A DNA stretch of 64,000 nucleotides from Henckelia pumila (taxonomy: Eukaryota; Streptophyta; Magnoliopsida; Lamiales; Gesneriaceae), in NCBI RefSeq assembly GCF_033568475.1, contig NC_133123.1, positions 132,962,930 to 133,026,929 of the forward strand, read 5' to 3'. A program made the position numbers and the translations under genes. Positions 48,326 to 61,400 of this stretch are shown piece after piece; position 1 is the first letter of the stretch; each line of letters starts with the position of its first letter. Under the pieces are notes generated by a model. The model saw only the letters and a list, made by a program, of their open reading frames with translations. It was not told the DNA's origin and ran no database searches.

Positions 48326-48866
48326 CCGACCCACTTCTAGTTGATTAGGGATATTCTCTTTATCCTAGGGTTATCGATAAGCTGAGGTGACCCCCTCCTC
48401 CGGGTATCAGCGACCTCCTTGGATGAGCTGAAGAAGCTCCTCCAAATAAAAGATGAACTGCTACTAACCTGAAACCACTAACAAGAGTGTTAAGGGGGGG
48501 CCGGAAGGTGTTCCGGCGTATCCCCTCCGACTCTCAAGTCAGATGCTAGGATAGCGAAAATATAGAGAGTGGTGTGTGCACACGAGTGAAAAATTAGGAT
48601 CCGAATAATGAAAATGAACCTGGTATTTATAGGAGAGAGCTCCGGGTTTATCGCTTGCCTTCCTTATCAGGAACCCGAGAATCCCGGGATTACAATCCCG
48701 GATATCTAGGCTGAGATCTCGCTTGAATCTGATTCAATAAAGGAAAGAGAGAAATGAATCATTACTGAGCCCCTGAACTCACCCTTAACACTGATCCTAA
48801 CACATTATCTAGCTCGTCCAGGTGGACAAATCAATCTACGAAGCTAATTCCCCATTGATACCAGGG

Positions 48867-49060
48867 TCGAGCTGAGCTCCCTAACACCTAAGATGAGCTC
48901 CCGACCCGAGCCGGGAATTATGGCGAGGGAGCCTCGCCGAGCTCCGAGCTCCTGAGCTGAGCTCCTGACCCGAGCTGGGAATTATGGCGAGGGAGCCTCG
49001 CCGAGCTCCGAGCTCCCGAGCTGAGCTCTCGCCGAGCTCCAAGCTCCCAAGCTGAGCTCC
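48867..49060. repeat. GAGCTC palindrome cluster, unit 2
   Basis: Same composition as unit 1; the element is truncated right behind it. Confidence 0.9.
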
Positions 49061-49063
49061 CGA

Positions 49064-49366
49064 CCTTACATATATATATATATATATGTATTGCATATAT
49101 ATTTTTATATTCATTATTTTATAATTAGAAATAGAGATAAAAAAAAAATCAGTAGCACTTTTAGGATGTTTCATCTGCCGGACGAGTCTATGTGATGCAG
49201 GCGGAGGAAGCAGTACCGGATACTTTGCGCATCACTGGTAATTTAATTTAACGCATTAAATTTATCGCATTTGGATTTCCCAATTCGGAACTACACGAGG
49301 AAACCTGTTCTTGCCTAGAGTTCGATTCTATTTCGAGGACGAAATTCCATTTAAGGGAGAGAGAAT
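49064..49366 (+). mobile_element. LTR tail joined to internal 3' remnant
   Basis: 49064-49174 is the last 110 bases of an LTR (ends TTTTAGGATGTTTCA) matching the minus-strand LTR end at 58428-58545; 49175-49366 matches the internal 3' end 53443-53633 of the gag-only element (CGGACGAGTCTATGTGATGC to AAGGGAGAGAGAATT shortened). The two parts belong to different subfamilies, so this is a recombinant junction. Confidence 0.8.
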
Positions 49367-52268
49367 TGTAACGCCCAAAAATTCGTCACGTAAATCCACA
49401 TGCATAACTAGGAGGTTTAATAATTTTAAAATAATGTGAAAATGTGTTAAATTATTTTTATGAATTATTATGTGAATTATGTGATTTATTGACATGTTTT
49501 AAATATTGTTTCGGCATTTAAATCGGTATGATATGATTTATGAATTTATTTAAGAAAGTTTATTTTATGATCGCGTAGGCGAGACTGTGGACGGACGAGA
49601 TGTTTGTTTTCACCCAAAATATTTTATGAGATTTTTAGGAGCCTTAAAATATTATTTTAAGGTATAATTTGATGAAAATTATGGTATTTATATATACGTA
49701 TATTTATAGGTCCGTTTTTACCCAAAATAAGTCATTTTAATGACTTTTATTAAGCTTTAAAAATCCCATTAATTTTAATTTCGGGATTTAAGGTTTAAAA
49801 ATCAGATTTATATTGTATTTAAGAGTTTTAAAATTCTATATGTTTAGAGTATTTATTTAAATATTTAACCTAGAATACCCAAAATATTATCCTAAGATCT
49901 TCTATCCTAATCCTCCTACCCATTACCCTACGTAAATTCACCCCTAAGCCGCCTCTAACAGAAACCTTCAGCCTCCATTCTCACTCACCACACACTTTCA
50001 CGTAAGTTTGAAGAAAATTTTGGAGATTCGACGTCTCGATCGTTCCGGTGCGCCGATACTTGTTATTATCAATTTTTGGATCAATCAATCGTCGAGGCAC
50101 GTTTGATTCCCTTCTTGAACACCATTTACATCATATTATACTGATTTTATTCATACAAGATCTGATATTGCATGTGTATGTGGTTTAGAATGATAAACTT
50201 CATGGATTTTGCATGTTACTCACGTTTTTTTGCAAATATGGCACAGTTTTGAGTTGTTTCTGGCCATGCAATGTTCGAACCAGCTGTACCTTGGTTAGGG
50301 GTCTGATCTAGGGTCCCTTAGGGTCAGTTTACGTGAGTGGTTAGGGCCTGGAAGTGGCTGGTTGAAGGCTGGGTTTGGGAAGGGCAGAAGCTGTCGCGCA
50401 GAATTTAAGGGGGGAGAAGATGAGTTCATTCGAAACATTTAGCTGCTGGTTCGAGCTGGGGTTAGGCCTCTTAGGATCGGCAGGACCTTGGGGTGGTCCT
50501 GCCGGCGGTGCTCCGGCCAGGGGTGGTCGGAGCTAGGCGGTCGAATGGCCAACTTGGGACTGCTCACGTGAGGGATGAGAGGAGAGGCTATGTTTTTGGC
50601 AGATGTGGGTGGGTTCCTGGTCAAGAGGGGTGGATTCCTGATCGGGCCGGGTCTTGGGCTCGGGTCGGGTCTAAAGTGTTGGGTCAAATAATGTTAGTCC
50701 GGGTTTAGATTTTTATTAATTAGGCTTGGATATTTTATTTTAATTAATTAAGAGTTTAAGTTAGTAAATTAATGGGTTGGGCTTGATTAAATTAATTAAC
50801 TAGACTAATTTAATGGGCTTTAATAATTATGAAAGTGAGCCATTAATTTTTCATGGGTCGTGTGATCCATGAGAATTATTGGGCCAAGTTGTGTTGGGTT
50901 TAGTAATTTTATCAGTCTAAATTATAAGTTACCGGTTAGTTAATAACTTTATTAATTTAATTTTAAGTTAATTAGTTAATGGGCCTAAATTATGTTTTAG
51001 TGAGTCCATTAGTTTTTCATGGGCTTGGGGGCCCATGAAACTTAATGGTCAGGTCAGGTTGGGTTTTTGGGTGTTTGAGTCAGTCTAGGAATTTATAGGT
51101 TTAAGTTAAGTGGTCAGCAGCTCGAACAAGTTCTTGGAAAAATAAACGTCCGTAAATATATATTTAACTCATGCATGCATTTTTATTAGATATATTAGTA
51201 TGATTTTTAAGAAAATAAATTAAATATATATTTACGGGCAAATTTTCATGAAATAAAAAAAAAATGGGAATTTTTAAGTTCATGCATCATGTAAGAATTT
51301 TTATGATAATTTTAAATGTATGTTAAGAAAAATATTTTTTTTTATGGAAGTTGAAATGAAGGTGGAAAGTGATGTGGTTGGAGGCCGGGATACCTGTGTC
51401 CGGTGACCTTCCTAATGATGTATAAGTATGATGAGCTTATGGATCCAGCTGAGAGGGCTGGTGAAGTGGCAGCACAGAGGTGGAAACCCCACCGCCACGT
51501 ACGTTGGTTTATAGATTGATCAATCGTTTAGTATGATGCCACCGACATGGATACGACCTGTTGAGAACTAAGAAATCATGATAAGTTATTTTATGAGATT
51601 TATTGAGTATGATGATATATATTTAGCATGATGATGAAGCAGTATGATTATTTATTTATGTTTATATGCATATAATTTTAAGATCATGCACGTATATTAT
51701 TATTCACGTATTTTATATGATATGTGCTTGTGTGTGGTTTCATTTTGTTATGTAAGGATAGAACGTGCTGAGCCTCTAGGCTCACTAGATTTAAATGGTG
51801 CAGGTGAGCAAAATGTCAATAAGGATAATGTGTTCCCGACTGGCGGCGAGGGCGTATGAGTATCCAGGCAGCTAGTACCCGTGACCATCGCTCTATTATG
51901 AATTTTATGTTGAGACTAGAACATTTATTTCCGTATAGGTTTTATTATTATAGATTTTTAGTATATGCATGGATTTTAGATTTAAGTATTTATTTTTTAA
52001 GTTTTCCTGAATTTTTGTGAAAGAAATATTATTTAGGAATTTTATTATGGCATTCTTATAAATTATTATTTAGTAATTAATTTTAAGTATTTAATTGCAT
52101 GCGTGTACTTTTATTGTATCTTTTGTGTATTTGTATTTTAAATTAAGTAAAGTTATTTTTATGTATGATATATATATGTATGGGCATATATATATTTATA
52201 TTCATTATTTTATTATCAGAGAGTTTTGTTAAAAAAAAAAAATTCAGTAGGAGTTTTAGGATGTTTCA
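49367..52268 (+). mobile_element. 5' LTR (2.9 kb) of the gag-only element
   Basis: Starts TGTAACGCCC, ends GGATGTTTCA directly before the tRNA-Met PBS. The partner 53634-55754 is nearly identical where it exists, so insertion was recent. Open frames inside (for example near 50440-50690) are mirrored between copies only because the LTRs are alike and have no known domain. Confidence 0.9.
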
Positions 52269-52270
52269 TT

Positions 52271-52282
52271 TGGTATCAGAGC
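52271..52282 (+). other. Primer-binding site, tRNA-Met type
   Basis: TGGTATCAGAGC two bases after the LTR end. Confidence 0.92.
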
Positions 52283-52501
52283 CAGGTTCTTTGGAGGGTG
52301 ACTAGCCTGCTGCTCGGAGCTCAGAAACCGCACTGCCAGTTTGTAAGTTTTAAGTGTTTTAAATTATGATTTATGCATGGGACACAGGAGTTATGTTTTT
52401 ATTGATTTATGAAAATGAAAATTTAAAGTTACGACAGTCTTAAAGTCAAAAATATTAGTTATGCATTGCGATTTACGTGGGGAAATATGTGGTGGTGCAG
52501 T

Positions 52502-53518
52502 ATGCCTCCTAGACAGATGAACCGACGCGGGAATCCTCCAACTCCTCCTCAGCAAAATTCGCTCACAGCACTGGAGCAGGTCAGTGCTAATATGATGACA
52601 GGGATCACCGCACTGTTGGAGCAACATGCAGCACGACCCCGACTTACACACAACGAGGACGTTGCGGAACGGTTTCAGAAGAAAGGACCGAAGGAGTTTC
52701 CTGGTTCCATTGATCCACTCGTGGCTGAGGGGTGGATCCGTTCCTTGGAGACCATATTTGCTTATATGGGACTCACTGATGCCGATAAAGTAAAGTGCGC
52801 GGTGTACATGATGAAAGACGATGCAGCCCTTTGGTGGGAGGGCGCAGTTCGAGGTGTGAACCCACAGACTTTGACATGGGAGGAGTTCAAGCGGATGTTC
52901 TTCGCCAAATATTTTACTGAGGATGTGCGCAGCCGAATGATTTGGGAGTTCATGAGTCTCCGGCAGGGGGACAAGACGGTGGTTGAGTATATCAAGCAGT
53001 TCGAGAGGAGGTGTCATTTTGTGCCTCTGATTGCTGATAGTGCCGAGGAGAAGATGAGACAGTTCGTCGATGGGCTTAGGGCGGACATCAAGCATGATGT
53101 ACGAATGATGGACGTCACCACTTATGAGGCAGCGGTGAGTAGGGCACTGCGATCCGAGGATGGTAGGAAGGAGATCTTGAGGGAGCAGCAGAGGAAAAGG
53201 CAGTTTCAACCATCGTACCACGAGTCGTATCCACAGCAGGATGCAAAGAATCAGTCCATTGGGCCGTTGAAGGGCCCAAATCCACCGAGACAGCAGGGAG
53301 CTATCGTTCCTCGTGCAGAAGCACTACCTCTCTGCCAGAAATGCCAGAAGCCCCATCCAGGACCGTGCATGAAGGGATCAGACATGTGCTACCATTGCAA
53401 GGAACCGGGACATATTATGCTGCACTGTCCCAAGAAGAATGCTGTCGGACGAGTCTATGTGATGCAGGCGGAGGAAGCAGTACCGGATACTTTGCGCATC
53501 ACTGGTAATTTTATTTAA
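52502..53518 (+). CDS. Gag protein of a gag-only (pol-deleted) Gypsy-type element
   Basis: Open frame of 338 residues from MPPRQMNRRG. The Retrotrans_gag domain is clear (AEGWIRSLETIFAYMG, WEEFKRMFFAKYFTEDVRSRM, GDKTVVEYIKQFERRCHFVP), followed by a basic/Gln-rich linker and a CCHC zinc knuckle CYHCKEPGHIMLHC near the C-terminus with a preceding CQKC..HPGPC. After GRVYVMQAEEA, the usual bridge to protease, the frame ends: protease, RT, RNase H and integrase are deleted, and the text jumps to the 3' untranslated end before the 3' LTR. The start at 52502 is preferred over 52466 because the added 12 residues are not gag-like. The intact frame suggests a gag donor or parasite of an autonomous relative (inference). 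Confidence 0.88.
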   Translation: MPPRQMNRRGNPPTPPQQNSLTALEQVSANMMTGITALLEQHAARPRLTHNEDVAERFQKKGPKEFPGSIDPLVAEGWIRSLETIFAYMGLTDADKVKCAVYMMKDDAALWWEGAVRGVNPQTLTWEEFKRMFFAKYFTEDVRSRMIWEFMSLRQGDKTVVEYIKQFERRCHFVPLIADSAEEKMRQFVDGLRADIKHDVRMMDVTTYEAAVSRALRSEDGRKEILREQQRKRQFQPSYHESYPQQDAKNQSIGPLKGPNPPRQQGAIVPRAEALPLCQKCQKPHPGPCMKGSDMCYHCKEPGHIMLHCPKKNAVGRVYVMQAEEAVPDTLRITGNFI

Positions 53519-53633
53519 CGCATTAAATTTGTCGCATTTGGATTGCCCAATTCGGAACTACACGAGGAAACCTGTTCTTGCCTAGAGTTTGATTCTATTT
53601 CGAGGACGAAATTCCATTTAAGGGATAGAGAAT
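53519..53633 (+). other. Internal 3' end of the gag-only element
   Basis: Short stretch with the old pol end (TTTCGAGGACGAAATTCC) and a purine-rich AAGGGATAGAGAATT before the LTR. Duplicate of 49247-49366. Confidence 0.7.
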
Positions 53634-55754
53634 TGTAACACCCAGAAATTCGTCACGTAAATCCACATGCATAACTAGGAGGTTTAATAATTTTAAAATA
53701 ATGTGAAAATGTGTTAAATTGTTTTTATGAATTATTATGTGAATTATGTGATTTATTGACATGTTTTAAATATTGTTTCGGCATTTAAATCGGTATGATA
53801 TGATTTATGAATTTATTTGAGAAAGTTTATTTTATTATCGCGTAGGCGAGACTGTGGACGGACGAGATGTTTGTTTTCACCCAAAATATTTTATGAGATT
53901 TTTAGGAGCCTTAAAATATTATTTTAAGGTATAATTTGATGAAAATTATGGTATTTATATATACGTATATTTATAGATCCATTTTTACCCAAAATAAGTT
54001 ATTTTAATGACTTTTATTAAGCTTTAAAAATCCCATTAATTTTAATTTCGGGATTTAAGGTTTAAAAATCAGATTTATATTGTATTTAAGAGTTTTAAAA
54101 TTCTATATGTTTAGAGTATTTATTTAAATATTTAACCTAGAATACCCAAAATATTATCCTAAGATCTTCTATCCTAATCCTCCTACCCATTACCCTACGT
54201 AAATTCACCCCTAAGCCGCCTCTAACAGAAACCTTCAGCCTCTATTCTCACTCACCACACACTTTCACGTAAGTTTGAAGAAAAGTTTGGAGATTCGACG
54301 TCTCGATCGTCCCGGTGCGCCGATACTTGTTATTATCAATTTTTGGATCAAGCAATCGTCGAGGCACGTTTGATTCCCTTTTTGAACGCCATTTACATCA
54401 TATTATACTGATTTTATGCATACAAGATCTGATATTGCATGTGTATGTGGTTTAGAATGATAAACTTCATGGATTTTGCATGTTACTCACGTTTTTTTTG
54501 CAAATATGGCACAGTTTTGAGTTGTTTCTGGCCATGCAATGTTCAAACCTGCTGTACCTTGGTTAGGGGTCTGATCTAGGTCCCTTAGGGTCAGTTTATG
54601 TGAGTGGTTAGGGCCTGGAAGTGGCTGGTTGAAGGCTGGGTTTGGGAAGGGCAGAAGCTGTCGCGCAGAATTTAAGGGGGGAGAAGATGAGTTTGTTCGA
54701 AACATTTAGCTGCTGGTTCGAGCTGGGGTTAGGCCTCTTAGGATCGGCAGGACCTTGGGGTGGTCTTGCCAGCGGTGCTCCGGCCAGGGGTGGTCGGAGC
54801 TAGGCGGTCGAATGGCCAACTTGGGGCTGCTCACGTGAGGGATGAGAGGAGAGGCTATGTTTTTGGCAGGTGTGGGTGGGTTCCTGGTCGAGAGAGGTGG
54901 ATTCCTGATCGGGCCGGGTCTTGGGCCCGGGTCGGGTCTAAAGTGTTGGGTCAAATAATGTTAGTCCGGGTTTAGATTTTTATTAATTAGGCTTGGATAT
55001 TTTATTTTAATTAATTAAGAGTTTAAGTTAGTAAATTAATGGGTTGGGCTTGATTAAATTAATTAACTAGACTAATTTAATGGGCTTTAATAATTATGAA
55101 AGTGAGCCATTAATTTTTCATGGGTCGTGTGATCCATGAGAATTATTGGGCCAAGTTGTGTTGGGTTTAGTAATTTTATCAGTCTAAATTATAAGTTACC
55201 GGTTAGTTAATAACTTTATTAATTTAATTTTAAGTTAATTAGTTAATGGGCCTAAATTATGTTTTAGTGAGTCCATTAGTTTTTCATGGGCTTGGGGGCC
55301 CATGAAACTTAATGGCCAGGTCAGGTTGGGCTTTTGGGTGTTTGAGTCAGTCTAGGAATTTATAGGTTTAAGTTAAGTGGTCAGCATCTCGAACAAGTCC
55401 TTGGTAAAATAAACGTCCGTAAATATATATTTAACTCATGCATGCATTTTTATTAGATATATTAGTATGATTTTTAAGAAAATAAATTAAATATATATTT
55501 ACGGGCAAATTTTCATGAAATAAAAAAATAAATGGGAATTTTTAAGTTCATGCATCATGTAAGAATTTTTATGATAATTTTAAATGTATGTTAAGAAAAA
55601 TATATTTTTTTATGGAAGTTGAAGTGAAGGTGGAAAGTGATGTGGTTGGAGGCCGGGATACCTGGGTCCGTTGACCTTCCTAATGATGTATAAGTATGAT
55701 GACCTTATGGATCCAGCTGAGAGGGCTGGTGAAGTGGCAGCACAGAGGTGGAAA
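53634..55754 (+). mobile_element. 3' LTR of the gag-only element, truncated
   Basis: Starts TGTAACACCC and follows the 5' LTR closely until GAGGTGGAAA, where it switches to the inverted LTR at about 55752-55755. The last roughly 780 bases of the LTR are missing. Confidence 0.9.
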
Positions 55755-57889
55755 ATTCTTATCATAAAAATTCTTACATGATGCATGAACTAAAAAAAAA
55801 TCTTATTTATTTCTTTATTTCATGAAAATTCGCCCGTAAATATATATTTTATTTATTTTCTTAAAAATCATACTTATATATCTAATAAAAAATGCATGCA
55901 TGAATTAAATTTATATTTACGGATCTTTTAATTTTTCAAGGACTTGTTTGAGCTGCTGACCATTTAACTTAAATCTATAAATTTCTAGACTGACACAATA
56001 AGTAATTAGCCCAACATGACCTGGCCCATTAATTCTCATGGACCCCTAGATCCATGTAAAACTAATAAGCTCACTAAAACATTAATTAAATCCATTAAAT
56101 TACTTAGAATTAATCAAATAAATTATTAACTAGTTCATTAACCTATAAATTAGACCATTAAATTACTAAACCCGACACATCTTGGCCCAATAATTCTCAT
56201 GGATCACACGGCCCATGACAAGTTAGTGGGCTCACTTCATTAATTAATTAAGCCCATAATTAAAATTAAACTAGTCTAATTTAATTGATTAACTCGAGCC
56301 CAAACTCATTTATTATTAACTTAATCTCTTATTTAATTTAAAATAAAAACACCCGAGTCCAACTAATATAACCCAAACCCGGACCAAATTAACTTGACCC
56401 ATTATATTTTAGACCCGACCCGGACCCGAAAAACCAAGCCCGGCCCACCAAAACACAAGACGCAACCCTAGCCTTCCTCTCCCAAAGCCCAACTCACGGC
56501 AGCCCTGAGCGGCTTCAGAAAAACTGATCGTGCTGCCTGCTCAGGCTACCTTTGGCCATGAAACCACTGCCCATACTTAGCTAACATCCAGGCGGTTCTA
56601 ACGCAACAAATTTGACTTAAAACCAAGCTCTGTAGAAGGAGAACGAACCAAAACAACAGAACCCCTCTGCTGCTGTACGCGCAGAACGCGACTCGACACT
56701 TCAAGCCGTTTGGCCGCCCCACTCCGGCCACCACCTGCCGGAGAACCACCTGTAATACCTTCCCCAAGGTCTGGCGGTTCTAACCCCACCAGAACCAGAC
56801 CCTAACGCACCCTATGGACCAAGAACGAGCCATTTTTCTGAAACTGCTCAACCTGTGCCAAATCTGTCTTCTATAGTGCACCCAGCCTAAACCAGCGATT
56901 AAGCCACATGAACCACCATACAATCACGACCCTAAGGACCCTAACTCAGCCCTCAACCAATGTGGTCAGCCCCTCAAACAGCCTTAGATCAGAATATATA
57001 AAGAAACATGGGTTATGCACCTAAAAACGTGAACCATGCATGATCATGTGAAGAATTTCATTCAAAACCACAAACACATACATAATCTGATCATTCATAT
57101 TTAAAAAGAACTGTGTAATATGATTTAAATGGTGTTCAAGAATGGATTCGAGACGTGCCTTGATGAATTTTTGCAAGAAACGACGTCTAAATCGCGCGTA
57201 CGGCTTTCCTGGACGAACGAATATTCAAACTAATTTAAAAACCTTGAAGAATCGGCTATGGAGGCTAGTGATTCTGCTGTAAAAAAACGTGGGAGAGGAG
57301 AAGGAAGAAGGTGGAGGCGGCTAGGTAGGAAGAAACGTGAATAGAGTAGGGTTTTAGGAGATAATTTAACATAATATAACTAATAATTAATTAGGATAAA
57401 TATATACTCTAAATATATAAAATTTTAAAACTCTTAAATACAATATAAATCTGATATTTAACCTTAAATCTCGAAATTATAATTAATGGGATTTTTAAAG
57501 CTTAATAAAAGTCATTAAAATAACTTATTTTTGGTAAAAACTAGCACATAAATAAATATATATCTAAATACCATAATTTTCTTCAAATTATACCTTAAAA
57601 ATAATATTTTAAGGCTCCTAAAAATCTCATAAAATATTTTGGGTGAAAACAAACATCTCGTCCGTCCACGGTCCCGCCTACGCGATCATAAAATAAACTT
57701 TCTCAAATAAATTCATAAATAACATCATACCGATTTAAATGCCGAAACAATATTTAAAACATGCCAATAAATCACATAATTCACATAATAACATATAAAA
57801 TTAATTTAACACATTTTCACATTATTTTAAAATTATTAAATCTCCTAGTTATGCATGCGGATTTACGTAGCAAATTTCCGGACGTTATA
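55755..57889 (-). mobile_element. 3' LTR of the minus-strand element, truncated
   Basis: Minus strand; starts TATAACGTCC (TG changed to TA) at 57889 and runs toward 55755, where it meets the plus-strand LTR head to head. Nearly identical to 59399-61529. Confidence 0.9.
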
Positions 57890-58427
57890 ATTTTCTCCCC
57901 CTTAAATGGAATTTCGTCCTCGAAATTTGATTTAACTTAGTCGTCTAATAACACATGACTAAAATTTTTCAAAACTAATTTTCAAACTTAAATCCCAAAA
58001 ATATAACTTAATTTATATATCTAAAATTCAACTTAAGTCTCAAAAAAAAATTCTAACTTGTCAAACTTAAATCTAAAATCATAACTTAATCTATAAATCT
58101 AAGCGTCAAACTTACGTCTCATAAATTATCAAACTTAATTTTCTAAACATATATCATTCTAATCATCCTGATGTGTAACGCGTCTCAGAGGCATACTCTA
58201 ATTTTTCATAAATTCTCTACGTAACCGCATTGCATAACTAAGTATTTTTAAATTTAATACTGTCATAACTTCAAATTCTCATTTTCATAAATCATTAAAA
58301 CAAAAATCATGTGTCGCATGCATAAAACATAATTTAAAACATTTAATACTTACAGACTGGCAGTGCGGCTTCTGAGCTCCGTGTAGCAGGCTAGTTACCC
58401 TCCAAGGACCATGGCTCTGATACCAAA
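57890..58427 (-). mobile_element. Remnant internal region of the minus-strand element
   Basis: Only about 540 bases remain: the PBS (minus-strand TGGTATCAGAGC, 58425-58414), the 5' leader and, after a large deletion, the 3' end with TTTCGAGGACGAAATTCC. gag and pol are both absent. Confidence 0.85.
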
Positions 58428-61400
58428 TGAAACATCCTAAAAGTACTACTGATTTTTTTTTTATCTCTATCTCTAATTATAAAATAATGAATATAAAAAT
58501 ATATATGCAATACATATATATATATATATATACATCATACTTAAAAATAACTTTTCTTAATTTAATATGCATCTACACGATAAACATAAATAATAATAAA
58601 AGTACAAGCATGCAACTATATACCTAACATTAATTACTAAATAATCATTTTTAAAAATTTCCATAATAAAATTCCTAAATAATATCTCTTTCACAAAAAT
58701 CCATGAAAACTTAAAAAATAAATACTTAAATCTAAAATCCATGCATATACCAACAATCCAAAATAATAAAACATGTGCGGAAATACATATTTTATATCTC
58801 AACATAAATATCGTGATAGAGATATGGTCACGGGTTCTAGCCGCCTGGATACTCATACGCCCTCGCCGCCAGTCGGAAACACAATAACTTTATTAACATT
58901 CCGCTCACCTGCACCATTTAAATCTAGTGAGCCTAGAGGCTCAGCACGTTCTATCGTTATATAACAAAATGAAACCACACACAAGCACACATCATATAAA
59001 ATACGTGAATATAAATATACGTGCATGATCTTAAAATTATATACATATAAATGAAATAAAATAATTATACTGATTTATCATAATGCTAAACATGTATCAT
59101 CATACTTAATAAATCTCATAAAATAACTTATCATGATTTTTTAGTTCTCAACAGGTCGTATCCATGTCGGTGGCATCATACTAAGCGATTGATCAATCTA
59201 TAAACTAACGTACGCGGCGGTGGGGTTTCCACCTCTGTGCTGCCACTTCACCAGCCCTCTCAGCTGGATCCATAAGCTCATCATACTTATACATCATTAG
59301 GAAGGTCACCGGGCCCAGGTATCCCGGCCTCCAACCACATCACTTTCCACCTTCACTTCAACTTCCATAAAAATATATTTTTCTTAACATACATTTAAAC
59401 TTATCATAAAAATTCTTACATGATGCATGAACTAAAAAAAAATCTTATTTATTTCTTTATTTCATGAAAATTCGCCCGTAAATATATATTTTATTTATTT
59501 TCTTAAAAATCATACTTATATATCTAATAAAAAATGCATGCATGAATTAAATATATATTTACGGATCTTTTAATTTTCCAAGGGCTTGTTTGAGCTGCTG
59601 ACCACTTAACTTAAGCCTATAAATTCCTAGACTGACACAATAAGTAATTAGCCCAACATGACATGGCCCATTAATTCTCATGGACCCCTAGATCCATGTA
59701 AAACTAATAAGCTCACTAAAACATTAATTAAATCCATTAAATTACTTAGAATTAATCAAATAAATTATTAACTAGTTCATTAACCTATAAATTAGACCAT
59801 TAAATTACTAAACCCGACACATCTTGGCCCAATAATTCTCATGGATCACACGGCCCATGACAAGTTAGTGGGCTCACTTCATTAATTAATTAAGCCCATA
59901 ATTAAAATTAAACTAGTCTAATTTAATTGATTAACTCGAGCCCAAACTCATTTATTATTAACTTAATCTCTTATTTAATTTAAAATAAAAATACCCGAGT
60001 CCAACTAATATAACCCAAACCCGGACCAAACTAACTTGACCCATTATATTTTAGACCCGACCCGGATCCGAAAAACCAAGCCCGGCCCGCCAAAACACAA
60101 GACGCAACCCTAGCCTTCCTCTCCCAAAGCCCAACTCATGGCAGCCCTGAGCGGCTTCAGAAAAACTGATCGTGCCGCCTGCTCAGGCCACCTTTGGCCG
60201 TGAAACCACTGCCCATACTTAGCTAACATCCAGGCGGTTCTAACGCAACAAATTTGACTTAAAACCGAGCTCTGTAGAAGGAGAACGAACCAAAACAACA
60301 GAACCCTCTGCTGCTGTATGCGCAGAACGCGACTCGACACTTCAGGCTGTTTGGCCGCCTCGCTCCGGCCACCACCTGCCGGAGCACCACCTGTAATACC
60401 TTCCCCAAGGTCTGGAGGTTCTAACCCCACCAGAACCAGACCCTAACGCACCCTATGGACCAGGAACGAGCCATTTTTCTGAAACTGCTCAACCTGTGCC
60501 AAATCTGTCTTCTATAGTGCACCCAGCCTAAACCAGCGATTAAGCCACATGAACCACCATACAATCACGACCCTAAGGACCCTAACTCAGCCCTCAACCA
60601 ATGTGGTCAGCCCCTCAAATAGCCTTAGATCAGAATATATGAAGAAACATGGGTTATGCACCTAAAAACGTGAACCATGCATGATCATGTGAAGAATTTC
60701 ATTCAAAACCACAAACGCACACATAATCTGATCATTCATGTTTAAAAAGAACTGTGTAATATGATTTAAATGGTGTTCAAGAATGGATTCGAGACGTGCC
60801 TTGATGAATTTTTGCAAAAAACGACGTCTAAATCGCGCGTGCGGCTTTCCTGGACGAACGAATCTTCAAACTAATTTAAAAACCTTGAAGAATCGGCTAT
60901 GGAGGCTAGTGATTCTGCTGTAAAAAAACGTGGGAGAGGAGAAGAAAGAAGGTGGAGGCGGCTAGGTAGGAAGAAACGTGAATAGAGTAGGGTTTTAGGA
61001 GATAATTTAACATAATATAACTAATAATTAATTAGGATAAATATATACTCTAAATATATAGAATTTTAAAACTCTTAAATACAATATAAATCTGATATTT
61101 AACCTTAAATCCCGAAATTATAATTAATGGGATTTTTAAAGCTTAATAAAAGTCATTAAAATAACTTATTTTTGGTAAAAACTAGCACATAAATAAATAT
61201 ATATCTAAATACCATAATTTTCTTCAAATTATACCTTAAAATAATATTTTAAGGCTCCTAAAAATCTCATAAAATATTTTGGGTGAAAACAAATATCTCG
61301 TCCGTCCACGGTCCCGCCTACGCGATCATAAAATAAACTTTCTCAAATAAATTCATAAATAACATCATACCGATTTAAATGCCGAAACAATATTTAAAAC

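Larger units (their letters stand above)
47711..49063 (+). repeat. Tandem 733-bp LTR-like units (second truncated)
   Basis: Unit 1 47711-48443, unit 2 48444-49063, nearly identical from AAATAAAA(A/G)ATGAACTGC onward. Each holds the hairpin CCGGAAGGTGTTCCGG (unit 1 slightly altered), a TATA-like TATTTA(C/T)AGGAG and a GAGCTC-rich cluster. Promoter-like features suggest LTRs of an unidentified non-autonomous family. Unit 2 breaks off at the GAGCTC cluster and is joined to TA repeats of another LTR. Confidence 0.8.

Noticed and set aside
50439-50708. Overlapping Pro/Arg-rich frames in the long LTRs (also at 54706-54975 and near 56546 and 60110).
   Set aside because: They recur because the LTR copies are alike, exist on both strands at once, and show no domain.
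52391-53221. Minus-strand frame of 276 residues opposite gag.
   Set aside because: Antisense shadow of the gag frame, which has clear domains.
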